Position numbers and translations under genes: made by a program. Shown here one piece after another: positions 15,266 through 23,489 of a stretch of 64,000 bases of DNA. Source of the stretch: SHWB01 sp050246875 (GTDB lineage Bacteria; Pseudomonadota; Alphaproteobacteria; UBA6615); the NCBI GenBank assembly GCA_050246875.1, contig JBFWVF010000012.1:54510-118509 (forward strand), given 5' to 3'. Numbering within the stretch: position 1 is the stretch's first letter; each line of letters begins with the position of its first letter. Below the pieces are notes generated by a model, which searched no databases, was not told the DNA's origin, and was given only the letters and a program-made list of their open reading frames with translations.

Positions 15266-16674
15266 GCCGGCGCATCCAGCGCGGCGAGGGTGGCGAGGAA
15301 GCCGGCCTCGTCTTCGAGCACGCGCAGGTCGAGCAGCAGCGCGCCATCGGCGATGCGGCCGATCACCGGCGCCGGCAGGCCGCGCAGCGCCGCCGCCAGG
15401 CGGTCGAGCGCGCGCCCGCCGCCCTTGGCGGACGCCGGGCGGATGGCCAGAGCGGCGCTCGGCAAAGCCTCGACCGGCAGCGCGCCGGAGCCGATCTGGC
15501 TCGCGCAGGGCACCACCGCCACCGTCCAGTCGCGCCCCAGGCGCGCCTGCACGCGCGGCGCCAGGCGCTCGGCGGCAGCGCGGATGTCGGCCTGCGGCCG
15601 CGCCAACAGGCGCAGCGCCGGCAGGCGGGCGGCGAGGCGGTCGGGATCGCGGTAGAGCGCGAGCACGGCGGCCAGCGCGGCGATGGTCAGCTTGCCGAGA
15701 CGCAGCGAGCGCTTGAGCGGGTTCTTCGCCAGCCGCGCCATCAGGTCCTTGCGGCCGACGACGAGGCCGGCCTGCGGCCCGCCGAGCAGCTTGTCGCCAC
15801 TGAAGGTGACGAGGTCGGCGCCGGCCTTCAGCGTGTCCGTCACCGTCGGTTCCGGCGGCAGGCCCCAGCGGGCGAGATCGACGAGGCTGCCCGAGCCGAG
15901 GTCCGAGGCGAAGGGAATGCCGTGCTTGCGCGCGATGCCGGCGAGGGTCACCTCATCGACCGACGCCGTGAAGCCCTCGATGCGGTAGTTGCTGGTGTGG
16001 ACCTTGAGCAGCAGCGCCGTCTTCGGGCCGATCGCGCTCTCGTAGTCGCGTGCATGGGTGCGGTTCGTCGTGCCGACCTCGACCAGCCTGGCGCCAGCCC
16101 GCGCCATGATGTCGGGCAGCCGGAAAGCACCACCGATCTCGATCAGCTCGCCGCGCGAGACCACGACCTCCTTGCCGCGCGCCAGCGTATTGAGCAGCAG
16201 CAGCAGGGCGGCGGCGTTGTTGTTGACGGCGACGGTCGCTTCGGCCCCGGTCAGTTCGCGCAGCAGGTCGGCGATGTGATCGTCGCGTTCGCCGCGCTTG
16301 CCGCTGGCGAGGTCGAATTCGAGGTTGGCGGCGCCGCGCGCGACGGCGGCGATGGCCGCCACCGCCTCCTCGGGCAGCGGCGCGCGGCCGAGATTGGTGT
16401 GCAGCACTGTGCCGGTGAGGTTGAACACCGGCCGCAGCGACGGCACGGCGGCGCGGGCCAGCGCGGCCGCCGCGCGCGCCGCGATGGCGTCATCGCCGGC
16501 CACGGCCGCCTCGCCCGCCGCCACGGCACGGCGCAAGGCGGCGAGCTCGGCGCGCAGCGCCGTGGTCACCGGCACGCGGCCGTGCTCGGCGACCAGCGCC
16601 GCCACCGCCGGCAGGGCGAGCAGGCGGTCGACGGACGGGATGGCGGCGTATGCCGTGCGCTCGCTGTCGGGCAT
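15262..16674 (-). CDS. selA: L-seryl-tRNA(Sec) selenium transferase
   Basis: 470 residues from ATG 16674. Typical SelA features are NLTGTVLHTNLGRAPLP, the VNNNAAALLLLLN segment, EVGTTNRTHARDYE, and FSGDKLLGGPQAG with the PLP lysine near residue 293. It converts Ser-tRNA(Sec) to Sec-tRNA(Sec) using selenophosphate. It overlaps selB by 4 nt and follows an alcohol dehydrogenase gene with only 8 nt between them, so all are one operon. The long open frame upstream of 16674 is antisense-like read-through of the dehydrogenase gene and is not part of SelA. Confidence 0.96.
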   Translation of the reverse strand: MPDSERTAYAAIPSVDRLLALPAVAALVAEHGRVPVTTALRAELAALRRAVAAGEAAVAGDDAIAARAAAALARAAVPSLRPVFNLTGTVLHTNLGRAPLPEEAVAAIAAVARGAANLEFDLASGKRGERDDHIADLLRELTGAEATVAVNNNAAALLLLLNTLARGKEVVVSRGELIEIGGAFRLPDIMARAGARLVEVGTTNRTHARDYESAIGPKTALLLKVHTSNYRIEGFTASVDEVTLAGIARKHGIPFASDLGSGSLVDLARWGLPPEPTVTDTLKAGADLVTFSGDKLLGGPQAGLVVGRKDLMARLAKNPLKRSLRLGKLTIAALAAVLALYRDPDRLAARLPALRLLARPQADIRAAAERLAPRVQARLGRDWTVAVVPCASQIGSGALPVEALPSAALAIRPASAKGGGRALDRLAAALRGLPAPVIGRIADGALLLDLRVLEDEAGFLATLAALDAPA

Positions 16675-16682
16675 GTCCGGGA

Positions 16683-17816
16683 TCAGCCGAAGCGGATGAC
16701 CTGGCGGATGGCGGCGCCATCGGCCAGACGGTCGAAGCCGGCATTGATGTCGTCGAGGCGGATGTAGTCGCTGAGCACCCGCTCCACCGGCAGCCGGCCG
16801 GCCTCGTTCAGCGCGATGTAGCGCGGGATGTCGCGCGCCGGCACGCAGCTGCCCATGTAGCTGCCCTTGAGCGTCCGTTCCTCGCCGACCAGCGAGACCT
16901 GCTGCACGGAGACCTTGCGGTCGGGATGGGCGAGCCCGGCGGTCACCGTGGTGCCGCCCCGCGCCGTGACGGCATAGGCGAGTTCGACCGCGGGCGCCGC
17001 ACCGGCCGTCTCCACCGCCACGTCGACGCCGCCGCCCGTCGCCGCCTTCACCTGTTCGACGACATCGGTGGCGCGCGCGTCGAAGGCGGCCGTCGCGCCG
17101 AGCTGGCGCGCCAGTTCGAGCTTGCGCGGATCGAGGTCGAGCGCCACCACCTGCGACGCGCCGGCGGCGAGCCCGCCGAGCAGCGCGTTGAGGCCGACGC
17201 CGCCCATGCCGACGACGGCGAGCTTCTGCCCGGCCTTCAGCCCGCCGGTATTGAGCGCCGCCCCGACGCCGGTGATGACGGCGCAGCCGAACAGCGCCGC
17301 CTTGTCGAGCGGCAGGCGCTTGTGGACCTTGACCAGCGAGCGGCGCGAGACGACACAACGCTCGGCGAAGCAGGAGACGCCGACGAGGTGATTGACCGGC
17401 TTGCCGTTCCACGACAGGCGACGCGCGCCGGTGATCAGCGTGCCGGCGACATTGGCCTTCGCCGCCGCCGTACACAGGGCCGGCCGGCCCTCCATGCAGG
17501 GCACGCAGGCGCCACAGCCGGGCACGAAGACCATGACGACGTGGTCGCCCGGCGCCAGGTCGTCTGGCCCGATACCCGTGCCGACCGCCTCGACGACGCC
17601 GGCGCCCTCGTGGCCCAGCACCATCGGCACGGGACGCGGCCGGTTGCCGTCGATGGCCGAGAGGTCGGAATGGCAGAGGCCGGCCGCCTCGACGCGCACC
17701 AGCACCTCGCCCGGCCCCGGCGCCTCGAGATCGAGTTCGACCAATTCCAGCGGACGGCTCTCGGCGTAGGGGCGCTTGCGGCCCATTTCCACCAGCACGG
17801 CGGCGCGCGTCTTCAT
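16683..17816 (-). CDS. Zinc-dependent alcohol dehydrogenase (MDR, class III-like)
   Basis: 377 residues from ATG 17816 (MKTRAAVLVEMGRKRP). Catalytic zinc ligands are in GLCHSDLSAI and GHEGAGVVE, and the structural-zinc lobe is CGACVPCMEGRPALC. The NAD-binding motif is VVGMGGVGLNA. It resembles S-(hydroxymethyl)glutathione or aryl-alcohol dehydrogenases; the substrate is unknown. It is the first gene of an apparent operon with selA, selB and rhodanese, separated from selA by 8 nt, so selA expression may follow its promoter. The region between it and the divergent isochorismatase gene (17817-17929) is the likely promoter. Confidence 0.88.
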   Translation of the reverse strand: MKTRAAVLVEMGRKRPYAESRPLELVELDLEAPGPGEVLVRVEAAGLCHSDLSAIDGNRPRPVPMVLGHEGAGVVEAVGTGIGPDDLAPGDHVVMVFVPGCGACVPCMEGRPALCTAAAKANVAGTLITGARRLSWNGKPVNHLVGVSCFAERCVVSRRSLVKVHKRLPLDKAALFGCAVITGVGAALNTGGLKAGQKLAVVGMGGVGLNALLGGLAAGASQVVALDLDPRKLELARQLGATAAFDARATDVVEQVKAATGGGVDVAVETAGAAPAVELAYAVTARGGTTVTAGLAHPDRKVSVQQVSLVGEERTLKGSYMGSCVPARDIPRYIALNEAGRLPVERVLSDYIRLDDINAGFDRLADGAAIRQVIRFG

Positions 17817-17929
17817 GCTTCCTCTCCCGATCACGGGGCGGCGATTGTCCGGCACGGGCGGCGGGGCCGCAAGGCCGCCCCTGGCGACGGCGGTTATACT
17901 GGCGCGGCACAGCTGGCGGGAGAACTGTC

Positions 17930-18589
17930 GTGGCGAGCATCGACGCCAACCCCTACCCGTTCGATTTCCGGCCGGAAACGGTCGCCCTGCTGGCCATCGA
18001 CATGCAGCGCGACTATGTGCTGCCGGGCGGCTACGGCGCATCGCTGGGGCTCGACGTCGCGCCTTGCCAAGCGATCGTGCCCGCCGTGGTGTCGCTGGTC
18101 GACCTGTTCCGCGCCCGCGGCCTGCCGGTCATCCACACCCGCCAAACGCACAGGCCCGACCTTTCCGATTGCCCGCCGGCCAAGCTGCGCCGGGGCAACC
18201 CGAAGCTGCGCATCGGCGATCCCGGGCCGATGGGCCGGCTGCTCATCCGCGGCGAGTACGGCAGCGACTTCATCGACGAACTGCAGCCGTTGCCCAGCGA
18301 AGCCGTCATCGACAAGCCGGGCAAGGGTGCGTTCTACGCCACAGGCCTGCACGACACGCTCAGGCAGTTCGGCACGGAACAGCTGATCGTCTGCGGCGTC
18401 ACGACCGAGGTCTGCGTGCAGTCGACCATCCGCGAGGCCAACGATCGCGGCTACGACTGCCTGCTCGTCGAGGACTGCACGGCGAGCTACTATCCGCAGT
18501 TCCGGCAGGCGACGATCGAGATGATCCGTTCGTCCAACGCGCTGATCGGCTGGACCGCACCGCTGGCGAAGGTTGCGGCGGCGCTGTAG
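17930..18589 (+). CDS. Isochorismatase-family cysteine hydrolase
   Basis: 219 residues from GTG 17930. The triad is visible: Asp in LLAIDMQRDYV, Lys in IDKPGKGAFY and Cys in GVTTEVCVQSTIREA. The family includes nicotinamidases, biuret hydrolases and N-carbamoyl amidohydrolases. The RGEYGSDFIDEL insertion and the TTEVCVQ motif point to a biuret/carbamoyl amidase-like enzyme more than to isochorismatase proper. It is divergent from the alcohol dehydrogenase and converges on the hydroxyacid dehydrogenase, 4 nt apart. Confidence 0.88.
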   Translation: MASIDANPYPFDFRPETVALLAIDMQRDYVLPGGYGASLGLDVAPCQAIVPAVVSLVDLFRARGLPVIHTRQTHRPDLSDCPPAKLRRGNPKLRIGDPGPMGRLLIRGEYGSDFIDELQPLPSEAVIDKPGKGAFYATGLHDTLRQFGTEQLIVCGVTTEVCVQSTIREANDRGYDCLLVEDCTASYYPQFRQATIEMIRSSNALIGWTAPLAKVAAAL

Positions 18590-18593
18590 CCCG

Positions 18594-19562
18594 TCAGACC
18601 ACCCTGTTGGCGGGCGCGCGGCCGGCGAACAGCTCGACGAAGCCGTCGACGAGGATCATGCCCATGCCGTCGCGCGCCTCGATGGTGGCGCTGCCGATAT
18701 GCGGCGTCATGAACACGTTGGGCATCGACCAGTAACGGCGATCGATGCGGTGCGGCTCGCCATTGTAGACGTCGAGGCCGGCGCAGGCGATGTGGCCGGA
18801 CTGCAGCGCCGCGACCAACGCGTCGTCGTCGACGAGGTCGCCCCGCGCAATGTTGACGACGATGGCGCCCTTCGGCAGCAGCGCCAGGCGGCGCGCATTG
18901 AGGAACCGACGCGTCTCGTCCGTCGCCGGCGCCGACAGCACGAGAAGCTGGCTCGCCGCGAGCAGGTCGTCGGCGTCGGCGTGGTAGGTCGCTCCGGCCT
19001 CCTGGTCCGCTGGCAGGCGCGAGCGATTGTGGTAGTGGATCTCGGCGCCAAAGGCGCGCGCCCGCTGCGCCACGGCACGGCCGATGCGGCCCATGCCGAG
19101 GATGCCGAGGCGGCGGCCGGTCATCTGCACGCCGAGCAGCAGCGTCGGGGTGAAGCCCTGCCAGCCGCCCGACACGGCAAGTTCGTACCATTCGCGCGCC
19201 CGGCGCATGGCGCCGAGCAGCAGCAGCAGGCCGACATCGGCCGTGGCGTCCGTCAGGACGCCGGGCGTATTGAGCACGGCGATGCCGCGCGCCTTCGCCG
19301 CCGCCACGTCGACATGGTCGGTGCCGACCGACAAGGTGGCGACGACCTTCACGCTGTCGGGAAGGGCGGCAATGGCGCCGGCATCGAGCGGCTCGCTGGT
19401 GCACAGCAGGATGGCGTCGTGGCCGGCGGCGGCGGCGATCACGTCGGCGCGGGTATAGCGGCGATCGTCCGGATTGAGGGTCGCATCGAACAGTTCGGCG
19501 AGGCGCGCCTCGACGGCGTCGGTGAGCTTGCGGGTGACGAGTATCCTGCGGCGGCCGGCCAT
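18594..19562 (-). CDS. D-2-hydroxyacid dehydrogenase (glyoxylate reductase-like)
   Basis: 322 residues from ATG 19562 (MAGRRRILVTRKLTDAVEA). Rossmann motif LGILGMGRIGRAVAQRA. Catalytic Arg in VNIARGDLVDD, Glu in GLDVYNGEP and His in TPHIGSATIEA. The N-terminal RKLTDAVEARL is typical of the GyaR-type glyoxylate/hydroxypyruvate reductases, which reduce 2-oxo acids with NAD(P)H. It is divergent from the SDR gene that starts at 19703. Confidence 0.9.
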   Translation of the reverse strand: MAGRRRILVTRKLTDAVEARLAELFDATLNPDDRRYTRADVIAAAAGHDAILLCTSEPLDAGAIAALPDSVKVVATLSVGTDHVDVAAAKARGIAVLNTPGVLTDATADVGLLLLLGAMRRAREWYELAVSGGWQGFTPTLLLGVQMTGRRLGILGMGRIGRAVAQRARAFGAEIHYHNRSRLPADQEAGATYHADADDLLAASQLLVLSAPATDETRRFLNARRLALLPKGAIVVNIARGDLVDDDALVAALQSGHIACAGLDVYNGEPHRIDRRYWSMPNVFMTPHIGSATIEARDGMGMILVDGFVELFAGRAPANRVV

Positions 19563-19702
19563 TCCGTTCCCCTCGGCGAGTCCGCGCGAAATCTGGCAGC
19601 GTGGCCGGCGCCGCGCAACCACAGCCGGGGCAATCGTGCCCACGCTCTGGCCGCCAATCCCGCCGGCCGATAGAGTGCCGGCCGACGGAATGGGAGGATT
19701 GC

Positions 19703-20458
19703 ATGCGTCTGGCGGGCAAGGTCGCCATCGTCACCGGCGGCGGATCGGGCATCGGCGAGGAGATCGCGCGCACCTTCGCGCGCGAGGGCGCCCGCGTCCT
19801 CGTCACCGACATCAACGTCGCCGGCGGCGAGCGCGTCGCCGGGTCGATCGTCACCGCCAACGGCGCCGCCGTGTTCCAGGCCGGCGATGTAACCAGCAGC
19901 GAGGACGTTCAGGCGGCCGTGGACCGCGCGCTGGCCGAATGGGGCCGCCTCGACATCGTCGTCAACAATGCCGGCTACGCCCAGAAGGGCGGGCCGATGA
20001 CCGAGGTGACCGAGGCCCAGTTCGACCGCATCTTCGCGGTCAACGTGAAGGGCCTCTACCACACCACCAACGCGGCGATCCCGGTGTTCCGCAGGCAGGG
20101 TGGCGGCGCCTTCCTCAACGTCGCCTCGACGGCGGCGCTGCGGCCGCGCCCCAATCTCACCTGGTACAACGCCTCGAAGGGCGCGGTGGTGACGCTGACC
20201 AAGTCGATGGCGGTGGAACTGGCGGGCGACAACATCCGCGCCAACGCCATCGCCCCGGTGGCCACCGACACGCCGCTGCTGCCGACCTTCCTCGGCGAGG
20301 ACACGCCCGAACGGCGCGCCGCCTTCCGCGCCACCGTGCCGCTGGGCCGGCTCGGCCAGCCCTCGGACATGGCCAACGCCGCGCTTTACCTGTGTTCGGA
20401 CGAGGCCGCCTTCGTCACCGGCGTCTGCCTCGAGGTCGACGGCGGACGCTGCATCTGA
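19703..20458 (+). CDS. SDR-family oxidoreductase
   Basis: 251 residues from ATG 19703, with GGGAGG upstream. Cofactor motif TGGGSGIG, structural NNAG, catalytic Tyr and Lys in WYNASKGAV, and the C-terminal VTGVCLEVDGGRCI typical of classical FabG-like SDRs. The Asp in VTDINVAGG at the end of beta-2 suggests NAD preference. Substrate unknown, probably a 3-hydroxyacyl or sugar alcohol. The Crp/Fnr gene follows closely on the same strand. Confidence 0.9.
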   Translation: MRLAGKVAIVTGGGSGIGEEIARTFAREGARVLVTDINVAGGERVAGSIVTANGAAVFQAGDVTSSEDVQAAVDRALAEWGRLDIVVNNAGYAQKGGPMTEVTEAQFDRIFAVNVKGLYHTTNAAIPVFRRQGGGAFLNVASTAALRPRPNLTWYNASKGAVVTLTKSMAVELAGDNIRANAIAPVATDTPLLPTFLGEDTPERRAAFRATVPLGRLGQPSDMANAALYLCSDEAAFVTGVCLEVDGGRCI

Positions 20459-21099
20459 CCGGCTCCGGCAAAAAGCCCGGGGCGAACCGCGCGGACGCCC
20501 GGCCGCACTGGCTGCCGGCATCGGTACGGCAGGCAGCGCCGGTGCGTCGCCTCGCCGCCGGGGAGGTGCTGTTCCATCAGGGCGATCCGAGCCGCGCCAT
20601 CTTCGAGGTCGAGAGCGGGCGCGTGCAACTCGTCCGCCACGACGCCGGCGGCCATCGGCTCGTGCTGTTCAGCGCCGGTCCCGGTGAAGGCCTCGCCGAG
20701 GCGTCGCTGTTCTCGCCGCACTATCATTGCGACGGCATCGCCACGCGAGCGGCGTCGGTCCGTGTCTATGCGGCCGACGCGGTACGCGCCGCACTGCGCA
20801 ACGACCCAGCGACGGCCATCGCCTTCATGGCCGCGCTGGCCGGCCAGGTACAGTCGATGCGCGCCCGTCTCGAACTACGGAACATCCGGGCGGCGCGGGA
20901 AAGAGTGCTGCATGCCCTGGCGCTCGCTGCCGGACCGCGCGCCCGCAACGTCACGCTTCCGGGCACGCTCAAGGACTTCGCCGCCGAGATCGGCCTGACC
21001 CACGAAGCCCTCTACCGCACGCTCGCGGCCCTGCAGGCCGACGGAGCGGTCCGCCGGCGCGGCCGGACGATCACTCTCGTCATGCGGCCCGATGCATGA
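20392..21099 (+). CDS. Crp/Fnr-family transcriptional regulator (start uncertain)
   Basis: The cyclic-nucleotide-binding fold is clear from RRLAAGEVLFHQGDPSR, and the HTH is DFAAEIGLTHEALYRTLAAL, with E-x-x-Y-R in the recognition helix instead of the FNR E-x-x-S-R. No Fe-S cysteine cluster is seen. There is no ATG in frame. GTG 20392 gives 235 residues, the usual length, but overlaps the SDR gene; GTG 20542 would drop residues (WLPASVRQAAPV) that look native; CTG 20455 is a third option. An FNR-like palindrome overlaps the stop codon, in front of the next gene, a likely target or autoregulatory site. Confidence 0.75.
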   Translation: MFGRGRLRHRRLPRGRRRTLHLTGSGKKPGANRADARPHWLPASVRQAAPVRRLAAGEVLFHQGDPSRAIFEVESGRVQLVRHDAGGHRLVLFSAGPGEGLAEASLFSPHYHCDGIATRAASVRVYAADAVRAALRNDPATAIAFMAALAGQVQSMRARLELRNIRAARERVLHALALAAGPRARNVTLPGTLKDFAAEIGLTHEALYRTLAALQADGAVRRRGRTITLVMRPDA

Positions 21100-21109
21100 T
21101 CAGGATCAT
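21096..21109. promoter_or_regulatory. FNR/DNR-like box ATGAT-N4-ATCAT
   Basis: A perfect dyad, ATGAT CAGG ATCAT, close to the consensus TTGAT-N4-ATCAA of FNR-type regulators. It lies 60 nt before the exported-protein gene at 21170 and right behind a Crp/Fnr regulator gene, so binding by that regulator is plausible. Confidence 0.45.
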
Positions 21110-21169
21110 ACGCGATGCCCGGTGACCGTGGCATGAGGACACCCGGATGAACATACCGCGAGGTCCCCG

Positions 21170-21739
21170 ATGCCCCCGTTCGCCCGCCGGGCGCACTTTG
21201 GCCTGATCGCCGCGCTGGCGATCCTGCCCCTCGCCGCGGCCGCCCAGGCGGCCCATCACGGGACAGCCGGCCACGCCACCGGTACGAACGCCGTCCTGCC
21301 GACGCTGCCGGGACAGGATGCCTTCGGCATCATCCAGGAAATCGTCGCCATCCTCGCGGCCGACCCGGCGACCGACTGGTCGCGGGTCGATCTCGCGGCA
21401 TTGCGCGAACACCTGATCGACATGAACGAGGTCACCCTGCGCGCCGTGGCCCGGGTGCGCGACATCGACGGAGGCGTCGCCATCGATGTCACCGGAACCG
21501 GGCGTACACGCGAGGCGATCCGGCGGATGATTCCGGCACACGCGGCGGAGTTGACGGCCACCGGTCCCTGGCTGGCGACGGGTGAAGCCACGGCCAACGG
21601 CGCGCGGCTGACCGTGATCGGCCGGAACGATGCCGAGGCCGTCCGTATCCGTGCGCTCGGCTTCATCGGCATCATGGCTACAGGTGCCCATCACCAGCCG
21701 CACCACCTGGCCATCGCTCGCGGCGAATTGCGGCACTAG
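21170..21739 (+). CDS. Exported protein of unknown function, 189 aa
   Basis: An N-terminal signal peptide (FGLIAALAILPLAAAAQAAH, cleavage probably after AQA) is followed by a His/Gly-rich linker and a domain with QDAFGIIQEIVAILAADPAT and LREHLIDMNEVTLRA. No catalytic motif is recognised. It lies between the FNR-like box and the ABC-2 transporter genes, 29 nt before the ATPase gene, so it probably belongs to one operon with them and acts in the periplasm. Function unknown. Confidence 0.75.
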   Translation: MPPFARRAHFGLIAALAILPLAAAAQAAHHGTAGHATGTNAVLPTLPGQDAFGIIQEIVAILAADPATDWSRVDLAALREHLIDMNEVTLRAVARVRDIDGGVAIDVTGTGRTREAIRRMIPAHAAELTATGPWLATGEATANGARLTVIGRNDAEAVRIRALGFIGIMATGAHHQPHHLAIARGELRH

Positions 21740-21768
21740 CGGACGCCACACAGGACAGGGCACCGGCC

Positions 21769-22731
21769 ATGCAGGAGAGCGGTTTCGCGATCGAAGCGCG
21801 GGCACTGACGCGCCTCTTCGACGCAACGGTCGCGGTCGACGGGGTGGATTTCGCCGTGCGGCCGGGCGAGGTCTTCGGCTTTCTCGGGCCCAACGGTGCC
21901 GGCAAGAGCACGACGGTGCGGATGCTCACCGGCTTCATTCCGCCGACGTCTGGCGCCGCCCTGCTCGGCGGCCACGACGTGACGCGCGAGCCGAGCACCG
22001 CCCGCGCGCAGATTGGCGTCGTGCCGGAAGAAGCGAATGTCTACGCCGACATGACCGTGTGGCAGAACGTCATGCTGATGGCCGAGCTGCACGGCGTACC
22101 GCGAGCCCGCCGCGTTGCGCGGGGCCGGGAACTGCTGGAGGCCTTCGGCCTCGACCAGCGGCTGAAGCAGACGGGGCGCCAGCTTTCCAAGGGCCTGCGG
22201 CAGCGGCTGATGCTGTGCATGGCACTGGTCAGCGACCCGGCGACTCTGTTCCTCGATGAGCCGACGAGCGGCCTCGACGTCGCCAGCGCGCGGCTGATCC
22301 GCGACGTGGTCGCGCGCTTGAACCGCGAGCGCGGGACCACGGTGTTCCTGACCACGCACAACATCGACGAGGCGGACGCCCTCTGCCATCGCGTCGGCAT
22401 CATCGACAAGGGCCGTATCGCCGCCGTCGACACGCCGCGCGCCCTGCGTGCCGCCATCCAGTCGCGCCGTTCGGTAGAGGTGCGGTTCGCCGGCGCGGCG
22501 GTCGATCCCGTGACGCTGGTTGGCGGCGACGACGGCGAGATCGTCACACTGGCCGACGGTTTTCGCTTCTACACGCCGGCCCCGGGCGACGCGGCGCAGC
22601 GCATTGCCATGCGCGCGTCGGCGGCCGGGGTTCGGATCGAGGCGATCGCCACGCTGGCCCCCAGCCTCGAGGATGTTTTCCTGCATCTCACGCGCACGGC
22701 GGGGAGCGACGTCCATGCCGCACGGCACTGA
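21769..22731 (+). CDS. ABC transporter ATP-binding protein (ABC-2 exporter type)
   Basis: 320 residues. Walker A FLGPNGAGKSTTVRML, signature LSKGLRQRLML, Walker B LFLDEPTSGLDVAS and H-loop TTHNIDEAD. The C-terminal domain after about residue 230 resembles the DrrA/NatA/NosF group. It couples with the permease at 22715-23485, whose start overlaps its 3' end by 17 nt. The proposed cargo is unknown; drug, lipid or copper-related export are all seen in the group. Confidence 0.92.
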   Translation: MQESGFAIEARALTRLFDATVAVDGVDFAVRPGEVFGFLGPNGAGKSTTVRMLTGFIPPTSGAALLGGHDVTREPSTARAQIGVVPEEANVYADMTVWQNVMLMAELHGVPRARRVARGRELLEAFGLDQRLKQTGRQLSKGLRQRLMLCMALVSDPATLFLDEPTSGLDVASARLIRDVVARLNRERGTTVFLTTHNIDEADALCHRVGIIDKGRIAAVDTPRALRAAIQSRRSVEVRFAGAAVDPVTLVGGDDGEIVTLADGFRFYTPAPGDAAQRIAMRASAAGVRIEAIATLAPSLEDVFLHLTRTAGSDVHAARH

Positions 22732-23485
22732 TACCGTCGCACGCCTCGCCCGGCAGGCGCACGCGGCCTGGGTGATCGCGAGGAAGAACGCGGTCGTCTA
22801 CTACCTGAAGCCGCCGGTCATCAATTTCGGCATCATCCTGCCGCTGTTCTTCTATCTCGCCTTCGCTGCCGGGCGTTCCATGCCGGTCGAGGCGATGGTG
22901 CCGGGCATCGTCGCCATCGCCCTGTTCTTCACCGCCTCGGCGATCAGCCCGCTGGTGACGCCCTGGGAACGACAGGCGCGCACCTACGAGCGGCTGGTCA
23001 CGTCCCCGGCCTCGCTGGGCGCCATCCTCGCCGGCGACACGCTGGCCGGTGCCGCGTTCGGTACGGTCCTCGCCCTGGTGCCAATGGCCGTCGGCCTCGC
23101 CGTAACGGCGGCCCGTGTTGCCGATCCTGCCAGCCTCATCCTGGGCATCGGCTTCGGCGCCGCGGCGTTCGCCACGCTGGGCGTGCTGATGGCGGCACCG
23201 GCTTCGCAGGCGCCGGCGCAGGTAATGATGCTGTCGAACCTCGTGCGCCTGCCGTTGATGTTCATCAGCGGCGTTTTCGTTCCGCATGCCGCCATGCCGG
23301 GATGGGGCCAGTGGCTCGCGCCGCTGTCCCCGCTGTCCTACGCCGCCGATCTGATCCGGCTGGGCTTCGGCGAGCCCGGCCATTTCGGCGCCGGTACCGA
23401 TGTCGCGGCGCTCACCGGATTCACCCTTGCCTTCCTGCTGCTGGCGAGCGTCTTCCATACCCGTGCGCGGCGAAACGCCCGCTAG
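22715..23485 (+). CDS. ABC-2 type transporter permease
   Basis: 256 residues from ATG 22715, with about six membrane segments (INFGIILPLFFYLAFAAG, MVPGIVAIALFFTASAIS, and four more), and the typical cytoplasmic loop ERQARTYERLVTSP between the second and third. The conserved LPLMFISGVFVPHAAMPGWG marks ABC-2 permeases of the DrrB/NodJ type. It forms the membrane part of an exporter with the overlapping ATPase gene. Confidence 0.88.
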   Translation: MPHGTDTVARLARQAHAAWVIARKNAVVYYLKPPVINFGIILPLFFYLAFAAGRSMPVEAMVPGIVAIALFFTASAISPLVTPWERQARTYERLVTSPASLGAILAGDTLAGAAFGTVLALVPMAVGLAVTAARVADPASLILGIGFGAAAFATLGVLMAAPASQAPAQVMMLSNLVRLPLMFISGVFVPHAAMPGWGQWLAPLSPLSYAADLIRLGFGEPGHFGAGTDVAALTGFTLAFLLLASVFHTRARRNAR

Positions 23486-23489
23486 CGGG

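Noticed and set aside
20456..20460. The SDR gene's TGA considered as another Sec codon, because the downstream regulator has no clear start.
   Set aside because: The regulator is in a different frame, and the SDR ends with the usual EVDGGRCI terminus, so normal termination is expected.
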